Assembly (NCBI GenBank): GCA_022385755.1
Contig: MU278349.1
Span: 1-64,000, forward strand
Reading direction: 5' to 3'
Length of the DNA: 64,000 nucleotides
Source of the DNA: Trametopsis cervina
Taxonomy: Eukaryota; Basidiomycota; Agaricomycetes; Polyporales; Irpicaceae
In this document: positions 23,801 through 33,333 of the stretch, in pieces
How the letters are laid out: each line of letters begins with the position of its first letter
How positions within the stretch are numbered: position 1 is the first letter of the stretch
Position numbers and translations under genes: made by a program
Notes under the pieces: model-generated
What the model was told of the DNA's origin: nothing
The model's database searches: none
Seen by the model: the letters and a program-made list of their open reading frames with translations, nothing else

Positions 23801-25687
23801 TTTCCCATATCAGATGTGTTGTGCTTCCGGGAGTCAATTATCTGAGAACTTGGCGTGAACGGGTGGATGAACAGAGAAGGCTAGGTCCTCTTACCCAATC
23901 CTCCGACGAAGCGGGAGAAAGATCCTATCGCATGACCTATTTGGAACCTCCGGTATCGGAAATGACACTTGCGTATTGAAGGGCGTGCGAGGGGGATGGG
24001 GAATGTAGGATCGACGCGCTATTAGGCTGCTCCTCGGCTAGGCGCATCCGTGAAACTCGCCGAAGCGGCTGCGGGCACGCTAATGCAGGGCCTGCGGTCG
24101 CATGGGGGTCTGTAAGCTGCAAGCAAGCAGTACGAGGATGGGAGGGACCTCTGAACAGATGCCGATCAAAATTCGGAAAGAAGGGCGAGGCTCGCTTTGG
24201 AGAGCTGGCAGTTCGGTGGTCGGCTCTCTCGCGCCACTGAGCCTGAACATCATCTGGAATAACCGTTCGAACATCAGGCCGTATGACATCTTGAGCCAGC
24301 GCGAAAGGGTTTCGCGTCAGACGTCCCAAATATCCCTGAGAACAGACAAACGGTCGCGTTCGCGGTCGGGTCTACGGCCTTTGCTGACGGCAATATGTCG
24401 TAAGGCCGAACAGCAGTCGTAACAAGGGCTTGCGTTCATGCGCTTTAGCTCTCGAGGCTGTTAGCGGCGGATTGTGAAGCATGCAAATTGCAGGGCGCTG
24501 TGAGCGCCCGCCGACAACCACGCACGATTAGATAGCCGAAACAACTTGGAGGAATGATCACTGATTGCATGGCGCGCGATAAAAGTTAACACACTGCGGT
24601 GCGCTGGCGGTGGGAGAGGAGACAGTTCTGGGTACACACCTTTGGGCCTTCTGATATATGGGATACACGTTTTCGGTGCATGAGCGGCCGTGGAGTTTGC
24701 AGCTGAAATGAACAACGGTGCAAGAGCGAGTGCAGTGATGTGCAGCTAGACTTCTGTGCGCGCAACGGCAGCGAGCATAGCTTTAGCTCCTCCCCATCAG
24801 GTTTTTTAGCCGTGAGCATATTGCGGTGACGGACATGTCAAACTTGCGGAACGGCGCTCTACGCTGACTTTCCACCGGGTCGGAGGCACGCTGCGGATCA
24901 CGGCTCTCCCGCCTCCGCGGAAGCAGAAAGCGCGACCAACGACGTTGAGAGTGCGGGATTGCCTGCGGAGGGTGGCTGGTGTAGGACGTTACCGCGGCGG
25001 CTGGTGGACGGAAGCGACTAGACAACGTACGGCAGTCGAATGTGAATATTCTCTGGGGCACGAGGCACATTTGGTCTCTTTACTTCCGATGAGGTCGGAG
25101 CAATACCATAGCCCATAGAGCAGGTGCACGTCAGGGCCTATCAGTCCCCAACAGTGTCAGGTGTTCCTAAACGGTATGTTTTAAACTGAAGACTGGCTTG
25201 AGCAGAATACGAGAGGGTTGCAGCGCGGTATGAGTCGCCCCGAATGGCTGCACGGTTGTGCAGCGAGGACCTCGGTGAGGGAGTCCTGGCAGAACGGATA
25301 GCGGGTCAGCAATCCAGGATGTACCTTACATAGTCGAGATCAGAGCGTGCGATATCATCGCTAGTGTTTTGCGGAGGCGCTGAGGGACGTTTATGTTATT
25401 CGACCACTTGGTCATCAGCATAAAATGCCACAGAACTCACAGACATCCCATGCTGATTTCGCGAGCAAGATCTCCTCGTTTCCTGCCCTCTGCATCTCCC
25501 AGAGCAAGACTCGAACGGAACCCCCACCTCTGACGGGAAATCAAACCTACGTTCGGCCTATCGGGACCCCTGCTTTCTTGTCTCACAGGCTTCCTTGCTC
25601 GAACCGCTCCCATAAACCGGCGCAGGGTATTAGCAGAGTATATAAACATCACCGCCAGCCACGCTCGCTCCTCCGTACTGCGTGCCC
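20864..25687. other. Gene-free region, possibly with decayed gene fragments
   Basis: This 4.8-kb stretch lies between the kinase 5' end and the MFS transporter 5' end, so it contains both promoters. No model with several in-frame exons could be built. The most protein-like pieces are short: minus strand 22095-21835 (86 codons, ending VRRVEVDWLPSARCQPAEQV and more) and minus strand 23837-23469 (122 codons, containing YSYED- and YGGALLVKLW-like words). Neither has a recognisable family, and both may be remnants. The composition is visibly less GC-rich than the left 20 kb. Confidence 0.5.
25639..25646 (+). promoter_or_regulatory. TATA box of the MFS transporter gene
   Basis: TATATAAA lies 42 bp upstream of the ATG at 25688, which supports that start and a very short leader. 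Confidence 0.6.
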
Positions 25688-28652
25688 ATGTCCCACCCGC
25701 GACCCTACCCCTCGTCGGAAACGAGCCTGCTCGCAGAATCCACACCCCAGTCCTACGGCACAAGAAGAGAAGACGCGAGTCCACCACCTTCGCCCGCGGA
25801 GTATGCACCGCTGAACAAAATATCGCGCGCGGACCTTATCTGGGTATTGGCGGGCTTGTGGAGCGCGGTATTTCTCGGTGCGCTCGATGGTGAGTACGGT
25901 TATCTCGCGTAGTTGTCTAGCATCTAAACGCACACGCGTCGCCGCCCAGGGACCATTGTTGCGACGCTTCTCTCGCCCATAGGAAGCTACTTCAATGAAT
26001 CCAATAGGTCCTCATACATTGGCACCTCGTATTTGCTGTCTGTGTGCTGTTTCACGCCACTTTATGGTGAGTCATCTTATTCCATAGGCGGACCAGACGG
26101 CATCTGACAACACGTGCAGGACGACTGTCTGATATCTTAGGACGTAAAGGTGCTATGTTATTAGCCCTGTCGTTATTTGGTGTGTCCATGCATCTCAAGC
26201 ACGGTTTGTGTCAGGCTGCTCATCCCCATCAGGCGTAGGAACACTCCTGTGCGGGCTCGCACCATCCATGGACGCATTGATCATCGCCCGTGCCATCGCA
26301 GGAATGGGCGGCGGAGGGTGAGTGCTCATCATCTACTCGGAATCGCCCGCATCTCACTCAGTTCACGAACGCGGTCTCTCTCTCAGGGTAATGACAGGTG
26401 GGCTCTGCGTATTCTCATGACGTCACGCGGTTTCTCAGCAGACCTCTGTGTGTTTCAGTTTCCAGCGTCGCAGTCACCGACCTCATTCCGCTGTGAGTCG
26501 TGCGTGCCGAGTTCGTGCGTGTGTAAGGTGCTGATTCCTCCTGCTTCGCGTCCGATGTAGTCGGCAGCGTGGGCTCTACCAGGGCATGACGAATATGTGA
26601 GAGCGATTCAACCTTGATAACCCAGAGCGCCAGCTCATCGACATCTCTCGTTAGTCTATTCGGACTCGGTGCCGGTCTAGGAGGTCCATTGGGAGGCTGG
26701 ATGAACGACAACTTTGGCTGGTGCGTGTTGATCTCAGCAGAGGCGTGCCCACATCCAACTCCACCGCGTGCTTACGAGATAATCTATCCAGGCGGTCAGC
26801 CTTCCTTGTTCAGGTGAGCTGCGAACTCGCTCCGATGTCGCTACAGCGCCCGCGATTAACCCTAGCGGTCACGCACAGATGCCTGTCCTTCTCTTCTCCT
26901 TTATCCTCGTCACCACGAAGGTCAACATAAAGCTGCCCGAGGAGATCGAGAGGCAACCCTTACGGCTGAAGCTTCAGCGTATTGATGGCTTCGGCTCGCT
27001 GACGCTCGTGGGCACCGTTGGGTGCCTGCTTCTGGGCCTCAGCCTCAAGTCGACGGAGGAGCTGGCATGGTCTCACCCCCTGATATGGGGTCTCCTGCTC
27101 GCCAGCGCCGTCTGGTGTGTCCTCTTCATCCTGGTCGAGTCCTACTGGGCGCCGTACCCAGTGATGCCGATGCGGCTCGTGACCCAGCGGACCCCGCTTG
27201 CCGTCTCCCTGTCCAATTTCTTTGGCAGCATGGCAGCCTTCTCAATGGTAAGCCGGAAGCCTTCTCACTCTCGCCCCTTCTTTCTCTCCGTCGACATCGG
27301 GTTCTGATTATCGGAGTTGACCAACAGCTTTACAACGTCCCATTGGTGAGTTGCTCCTTCCTCTCCATCGCAAAACCACGGCAAGGCCCTCTCGGAGGCT
27401 CATTTCCAACTCACGCTCTCACCCCATTACACAGTATTTCTCCGCAGTCCGCTTGGAATCATCAACAGACTCTGGTGCGTTGTCGTGTTCGCTTCCAACT
27501 GTCCGAGAATGGCGCGCGGTGCTAACGCCCTGATCTACAGGACTCCATCTCCTTCCGCATTCGGTATGTCTCTTCGTCCCTTTGACAGCACGCGTGTGAA
27601 GCATGCGGCGGTGCTCATTCAATTCCGAGTCTAGGTTGCTATTTCAACTGGAAGTGTCATTGCCGGATGGTGAGTGTCTTCTTTCCTCTCATCTCCCTAA
27701 CCCACCGCTGTGGGTCGCGATACGTTTCCGAAACTCAAACCTTCGTCGATCGCTCCCCTTTGCACAGGATCATGCGCCGGACCGGGAAGCTGTACACCCT
27801 CACCCTCGTCTCGTGCGCGTTGACAGTCGTCGCCGCCCTCCTGGTCGTGAGGTGGAACGAGAACAGCTCGTGGATACACCTCTGGTTCGACATCGCCCCG
27901 CAAGGCCTTGGGATGGCGAGCGTCATAACCACTACACTAATCGTTCGTACCACTCCTATTGCTACCGTGAACGGGTGTCCTGATATTCTCCGTGCGCTAC
28001 TGTCAGGCTATGATCGCGAATGTTGCCAAAAAGGATTTAGCCGTGGCGACAGGAAGTGCGTGCCGTCCAATAGACTATCGCGCATTCACTGGCTAATCTT
28101 GTACAAAGTTACATATCTATTTAGAACATCGGGACAAGTGCTCGGTGTCAGCTTGAGTGGCGCTCTATTACAAGCGGTACTGACAACGAAGCTGAGGGAG
28201 CGTATCACCGGCCCTCACGCCGTCGAGGTCGGTTTATCCGTCATACTACTTCTACTGGTTGCTGATCCATGCTTCCTTTCTTCATCCTCATAGATCATCG
28301 ATAGCATCCGGTCGGTGTATTTGCATTTTGACAATGAGTGTAGTACTGAACATATGGCTCCAGGCATTCAACGACGGTGATCCCTAACTTGCCTCCGCTG
28401 CTGAAACATGCTGCTGTGCAGTCATATGCCGACGCTCTACATATCGTCTTCATATGCCAAGCAGCACTCAACTTCCTCTGCTTCCTATGTTGCTTGCCAA
28501 TACAAGAGAATAATTTACCGTAAGTGCCTGTGATTCGCTATCGCAGGCTTCCCTCTAACACATCTAACACCCAACGCTCCAGAGACTCACACGAGGCCCA
28601 AGAAGCAGCATACCGCAAAAGAGCAAACTCTAGCTCAGAAGACGCATCTTAA
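25688..28652 (+). CDS. MFS transporter, DHA2-type 14-helix family (Vba/Fnx1-like)
   Basis: Twenty exons join to 567 residues, all in frame: 25688-25889, 25950-26066, 26120-26179, 26233-26317, 26387-26397, 26459-26492, 26561-26596, 26655-26720, 26792-26813, 26879-27247, 27328-27345, 27435-27474, 27541-27563, 27635-27669, 27768-27942, 28007-28055, 28109-28227, 28294-28310, 28364-28519, 28583-28652. The N-terminal 45 residues are cytosolic and Ser/Pro-rich. Helix 1 ends LGALDGTIVATLLSPIGSYF; the MFS motif-A loop reads YGRLSDILGRKGAML. Next come GGGGVMTVSSVAVTDLIPLR and GLGAGLGGPLGGW. The second half has RRTGKLYTLTL and YLFRTSGQVLGVSLSGALLQ. These motifs and the length fit proton-coupled 14-TM exporters that include vacuolar basic amino acid and drug transporters; the substrate cannot be read from sequence. 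No gene beside it suggests a metabolite cluster. Exons of 11, 17 and 18 nt make it easy to misannotate. Confidence 0.92.
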
Positions 28653-30296
28653 CGATATACCATAGCACGACCTAGAGCACGTCACCTACGTACACTAAAG
28701 CCTAGATGTAACTTTTATTTGTAATAATATGTTCTGACTGGATGCAGCTGTCGGACTACGAGCACAATGAGATTGTTAGGCAGACCGTCGGTGTTTGCTC
28801 AAAGGCAATTTTGAGCGAAGCGTAATGATTTCACCACCCACAAATACGAGCTAAGCAGCAAGCAAGAACTAATGGGATACCCTATCCGCGATCAACTGGC
28901 TAGAATACCCACTCCCACCAACCCCATTATGCTCCTAAGGCCCCGCATTTGCACGTTCCATCATTCCACCCCACAATAAATACCCAACCCAAAGTTCTGA
29001 GTTGAGGGCCACTGCGGAACATCTCTTCTGCTCAACACCGACTTCTCATGCCCAGCTCACTCCCCTACCCCCCGCAGGAGACGGAGATACCGCCACCGTG
29101 TTCGAAGTACAGCGCTGTAACCATTAGACGTTAGCCACAGCTGGAAGTCATGGGTCTTCATTACTTACACACTGAATACAAGCCTTGGTTTCATCCCGGT
29201 GAAGAGGGTTTTCGGAATCTGACATGCAAAGGAAAATTAAGAGGCGGTCCAGAAACCTTCTTCGAAGGAGATGCTTACCGACACACATCAGCACCAACTT
29301 GCAGGTGTTTGAGAGAAGATCCAGGAAGACTAAGGGAGTTCGCCACGATATCTTGCCAAATGGTAGGTGCCAAGCTCCAGATGAAGTAGACACTCGAACC
29401 AGGCGACATCGAATCCGATCTCTAACGCAAAGTCAAAGGATCCGAGCAAGTGAATGCTATGGATTGCAAGCGGTGCGGTAGCGTCGGTGAGGCCACAGGA
29501 CTGTTATTCAAAAAATCAGGCGAGCTTCATAGATGATGCGTCTGATACAACTCACAGGACAAAAGGAGATCGTAAAGAACCGAGTGTGGATGACTCGATG
29601 TCCTTCCGTCAACTTCCTGTCGGCACAAGGGAATAAGGATACGTTCAAAAGACGTTGGCAGTATCCAGAGGCGATGACGACGAACACGGTGTGCCCGCCG
29701 TCTCCTACGGGGGCGAAGAGCGAGCTCGGAGAATGGTGGTTCCAGAAGAGATGAGCAGCCTGGGGAGTTGAGTGGGACACGACGCGGTATTTATACGTTC
29801 AGCACTCTGAGCGCATCTGGAAAGAAATGTCTTGGAGCACGATGGAAGACTGCTCTCGTCGCTCGATCTGGGAGGCGCAACGGTCTGACGAACTTCGGCA
29901 GACCCACCCCCTAGCGGTGCCGGTCTTCGACGCTCAGTATTTGGGGCTATCGTGATCACAGTTGACCAGATTGGGTCGTAAAACATAGCTTCTATGGTCG
30001 TGGCGTGTGCTCACCCGCCCAAATGGGACCGACGGACCTGACATCGAAGAGCCGGGTCCACTCTGCCGCGGTGAGTATCAAGAAAACAACCAATCATAAT
30101 ACACACGCATGTCGCCGTTTGTTTCGAAGCAGTTCTTCCATTATAGAATAGATACAGTAGTGTCGACAACAGCGTATCGCCTGTCAATATACAGCTGAGC
30201 TGCAAAGTCCTTAGCCACAGACTCATCGGTTCTTCAGAGACGACAATGAGCACGACTTTGAAACAACGGCAGGGCTTTGCTCAACGTACTGCTCAT
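28653..30296. other. Intergenic region with a gene fragment
   Basis: This region lies between the MFS stop and the uS14m stop. It holds the minus-strand fragment annotated at 29191-29421 and, on the plus strand at 29049, a short open frame of about 29 codons (starting MPSSLPYPPQETEIPPPCSK) with a TATA-like AATAAATA element upstream near 28975. That frame has no continuation that I could splice. No other gene is supported. Confidence 0.45.
29191..29421 (-). pseudogene. Two-exon gene fragment of unknown family
   Basis: On the minus strand, 29421-29279 and 29218-29191 join in frame across an excellent 60-nt intron (29278-29219; GTAAGC donor, CTTAAT branch-like site, TGTCAG acceptor). They encode about 56 residues containing SSVYFIWSLAPTIWQDIVAN and ending VCRFRKPSSPG before TGA. 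The intron quality and codon use suggest a real coding past. Upstream, the frame meets a stop at about 29430 just before an AG, and no convincing preceding exon was found, so this is either the 3' end of a gene whose other exons I could not identify or a relic. The family is not recognised. Confidence 0.35.
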
Positions 30297-30670
30297 CTAC
30301 CACGACGCCTTCCTCACACCAGGCAGGTCACCAGCCAGAGCTTTCAGACGGAACTGGAACTGTGAACAACACAAACACATTAACTATCTCGGTCTGCATG
30401 AGACAGACAAACATAACGTACCCTGGACAACCCAAACTCATTGATGATACCCCTCCCCTTTCCTGACTCTGTACATCTATTCCTCACACACGACGGTCTT
30501 GCCCGCATATTGAAAGTATTCAGCTGCAGCTGCGCCTGGTAGCGTACTTGCGGCGGCAATGCCTGGTTTCGCGCCACGTACAAGTACGCACGACGGGCGA
30601 CTTCGTGTTGCTTGACCATCTCCCGCGCAGACATGTCGCGCAGGATGCGCGCGTTCGGTTTCGGTCCCAT
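30297..30670 (-). CDS. MRP2: Mitochondrial small-subunit ribosomal protein uS14m (Mrp2)
   Basis: Two exons (30670-30422 and 30359-30297) encode 103 residues. The sequence starts MGPKPNARILRDMSAREMVK, continues with ARNQALPPQVRYQAQLQLN and a basic RARPSCVRNRCTESGKGRG core, and ends with the family's hallmark C-terminus RLKALAGDLPGVRKASW. Length and both conserved ends match uS14 of the mitochondrial small subunit (yeast Mrp2), a component of the 3' domain of the mitoribosome. It lacks the CxxC zinc pairs of some uS14 proteins, as is usual in mitochondria. It is divergent from the small membrane-protein gene at 30957, with 286 bp between the starts. Confidence 0.93.
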
Positions 30671-30956
30671 CGTGTGGTCGGTGGCGAAAGATGAGCTGGT
30701 TAGAAGTTACTGTAGTAAAGCGCCCGATGCCATAGGTGCACGGAGCTAGCCGGAGGTCATTATTTGGGCGCCGGCCTCGAAGGGTCGTCTGCTCAAAGCT
30801 CTGCCTCCGACTGCCTGCTACACTCAGTGTAGCCTCTGGCAACGACCTATCGCAACGTTTGCGTAAGGAGGCGTATAATGAGGTGTTGAACCCACAGTGA
30901 GTGCACCCGCTCTGTGCCTGTGAACTAATACTCACATTGGGTCATAGATCAAAAGC
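30671..30956. promoter_or_regulatory. Shared divergent promoter region
   Basis: The 286 bp between the uS14m start (minus) and the start at 30957 (plus) must hold both promoters. No clear TATA box was seen; TATA-less divergent promoters are common for housekeeping genes. A small spliced leader for the plus-strand gene is possible (donor GTGAGT near 30897, acceptor CATAG near 30946). Confidence 0.4.
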
Positions 30957-31202
30957 ATGTCAGCTTCGAGAGTCCTATACCTCAACACTCGCGGTCGGCG
31001 CAAAGCACTGACCTACATTTTCGGTGCCACCGCAGCTGCGTCTGTTCTTACCGTGGCTGGATCAGATGTTCTGCCATGCCCAGCAAGGCCTAAAGGCACC
31101 AGCAGATATGCAGAGGGATCGGAGAGGATGGAAGAGACAGTAGGAAAACCCATCGTAGAGAAGAGGCCACGGCGATGGATAGAAGAGAAGAATCCCTCAT
31201 AA
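30957..31202 (+). CDS. Small single-helix protein, probably mitochondrial
   Basis: This is an intronless 81-codon frame. The N-terminus (MSASRVLYLNTRGRRKAL) is basic and free of acidic residues, like a mitochondrial presequence or matrix-facing anchor. One hydrophobic segment follows at about residues 19-37 (TYIFGATAAASVLTVAGSD). Then comes a Pro/Cys motif (VLPCPARP) and a charged tail ending VEKRPRRWIEEKNPS. I believe this pattern is conserved among basidiomycetes, but I cannot name the family. Topology suggests an inner-membrane protein with a soluble C-terminal tail. Sharing a promoter with a mitoribosomal protein gene fits a mitochondrial role. Function is unknown. Confidence 0.7.
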   Translation: MSASRVLYLNTRGRRKALTYIFGATAAASVLTVAGSDVLPCPARPKGTSRYAEGSERMEETVGKPIVEKRPRRWIEEKNPS

Positions 31203-31442
31203 CCAGTGTCCTAATCAACTTGTCAGGCTACGTACAACTCATTGTAATACTCACAACACCCTCATGCGTATACTAAGCGCTACACATACGTTATATCGGC
31301 CTTCTGACTGGCTGCTGGCTTACGGAACACAACATTCTTATTACCATCAAACAATACAAAGAAAAACCCAACTGCTAGTGTGTAGTCCACAAAGCCCCTA
31401 CAATATGTAGGCCATAATTAGCGCATTCTCCGAACCTCATTA

Positions 31443-33333
31443 TCAGGGCCCAGCAGGAGCCGGAGGAGGCTCCTTGATATATTCGGCCTCGGACAGCTCA
31501 GGTTCGCCCCTCTCTCTACGCCAGCGGTTTGCGATAGTAAGTGTCGCCTTTTCCGTGAGGAATCTGCGCTCGGTAAGACACTGTTTGACCAACCATCAGA
31601 CAGCAACCACGTACCCAAATCGTGCAAACCACGACTCGCTAATCTCCCAGTTGCCATGGGCGAGAACATCGTCGCCGTGGATAGTTATCGCATGTCGATA
31701 ATCATGCAAACAGTCCACGAGGTCAAAGCGACCTTAGAAGGGTTCAGATAGGTGGCGTGTACATATCATGGAAGCCACATACCTCGCAACAGAATCATGC
31801 GATCTCGAAGCTCAGGATGTAATATGCTGTCAATTACGCTCTCTGTTGCATAATAATCAATATCAACGCCACTCCACACAGCTTAGTGGCAAACTCACCA
31901 TGCGGGACAGTACTAAAGTGAGATTAAGGGATGTAAGCAAATACACGGTGTCAGAGATATTGAAATAAAACTTGCCGTTGTACGAGTGTCGGACGCAATG
32001 ATGACGGCAGACAGTACTGGCTGTTACGCTTATAGTTATCCAAATGATACCTTGCAAATGTTGGGTCAATCTTGGTCGTTATACGGATACCGCGAGATGC
32101 TACTCACTGTATTAGCTTGTAAGCTTCATGACGCTTAGGGTCTTGATCGTCATCAGCGGGGTTGTTAACAGTCACGGACTTCGGAGCTTGCGATCCGCTG
32201 GATGCTCGTGCCGGTGGAAGCTGCACTGGAGCATTGACCATTGGCATGCCAGACATACTAGGGTCAACGTTCACGTTCATAGGGGTCATATAGGAGGCAG
32301 TCGAGTAGGAACCATTCCCAGTAGTATTGTTGGAGTATTGTCCATTGCTAGAAGATGCGCTGGGAGATGCGAACATAGGCGAGCCTCCAGGGCCTCGCAT
32401 AAGGTCGTTGAATAAGTTACTTTCATGCGACCTTGAATTTTGAGGAGGGTACATGTTACTTTGCGGCATGTTGGGCACTGCCGCGGAGTTCACGGGCATG
32501 ATAAGAGGATACCCGTCGCGGTCGCCAGAGTCTTGTTCCCCTGTTGAGCGAGGACGCTTAGTTCTGCCATTGTCGTCGCCGTCCGAAGGACGCTTGTTGG
32601 AAGTCGTGGAGGTTGAGTTGGTGGGAGCCGGTGGTTCTTCCTTCTTATGCCTCTGGTAGCTCTCCCAGGCTGTATCTGTCTCAGAGCGGTTGACGAAATT
32701 GTTGAAGTCGTTGAGGTCCCAGCCCAACTTGGGCAAAAGGCCTCCCGCCCCATCTCCAATGAAGCCACTAAGACTTTTAAGCAGTTGACGCAAGACCTGA
32801 TTCTCTTGCATGAGGTCTTATGACAGGCATTCAATTTTCTGGTTTGATGACAATGCTATACGAGGCTCGCACCTTTCATGATCTTCCTAAGCTGGTTGAG
32901 AGCCTCATCCTTTCCTCCTGATAGTATCTCGACACTGGCCTCTAGGTCGCGAATCTACAAAGGCATTAGCATTCGTAGCAATGTCAACAACACGTTCATA
33001 GGGGCACTCACGCGCTGCTGTTTGCGCAGACGGAATTCCCGCTGCGCAATGCGATTTTGATCACGTCTGGCCGCCTGAGAGCTGAAGACAACACGATCGT
33101 AAGCATGATCACGACCGCGCAGGAGAATCGCGGGTGTGCGTACTTTGGATTCTTCTTCCTTCCAGGCTTGCCGGGCACCGACGAGCCCTCCCCAAGGTCG
33201 TTGTCATCGAAGTCAGAGTCCTGCAGATGTCGGGATGCGCGTGAGCAGGCGGACGGCTACAGAGCGCACACGTAAAAGAGATGACTACCCCAAAGTCTCC
33301 CGACACGCTACGCTCTCGCGCAGAAGCCGGCAT
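31443..33333 (-). CDS. bZIP transcription factor with DUF3425 domain
   Basis: Ten exons (33333-33289, 33220-33144, 33081-33012, 32954-32873, 32816-32108, 32050-31976, 31912-31899, 31842-31783, 31732-31615, 31563-31443) give 456 residues. The basic region SQAARRDQNRIAQREFRLRK (42-61) contains the bZIP core NRIAQREFR. A short leucine zipper runs into the IRDLEASVEILSGG and LMQENQVLRQLLKSL segments. Residues 130-320 are disordered and contain TKRPR. Residues about 328-456 form DUF3425, with LRPTLVQRTVPHESVID and later GNWEISESWFARFGFL and ANRWRRERGEPEL. Such proteins are nuclear regulators, often linked to stress or development in fungi. Intron 6 (31975-31913) uses a GC donor (GCAAGT), and the exon after it is only 14 nt; the conserved QRTVPH motif crosses this junction, which supports the model. 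A 111-codon upstream frame ends one base before the ATG. Confidence 0.92.

Noticed and set aside
28653..30296. Intact extra gene between the transporter and uS14m
   Set aside because: Only one two-exon fragment could be joined; the other frames (29533-29754 plus, 29986-29508 minus) did not connect into a model.
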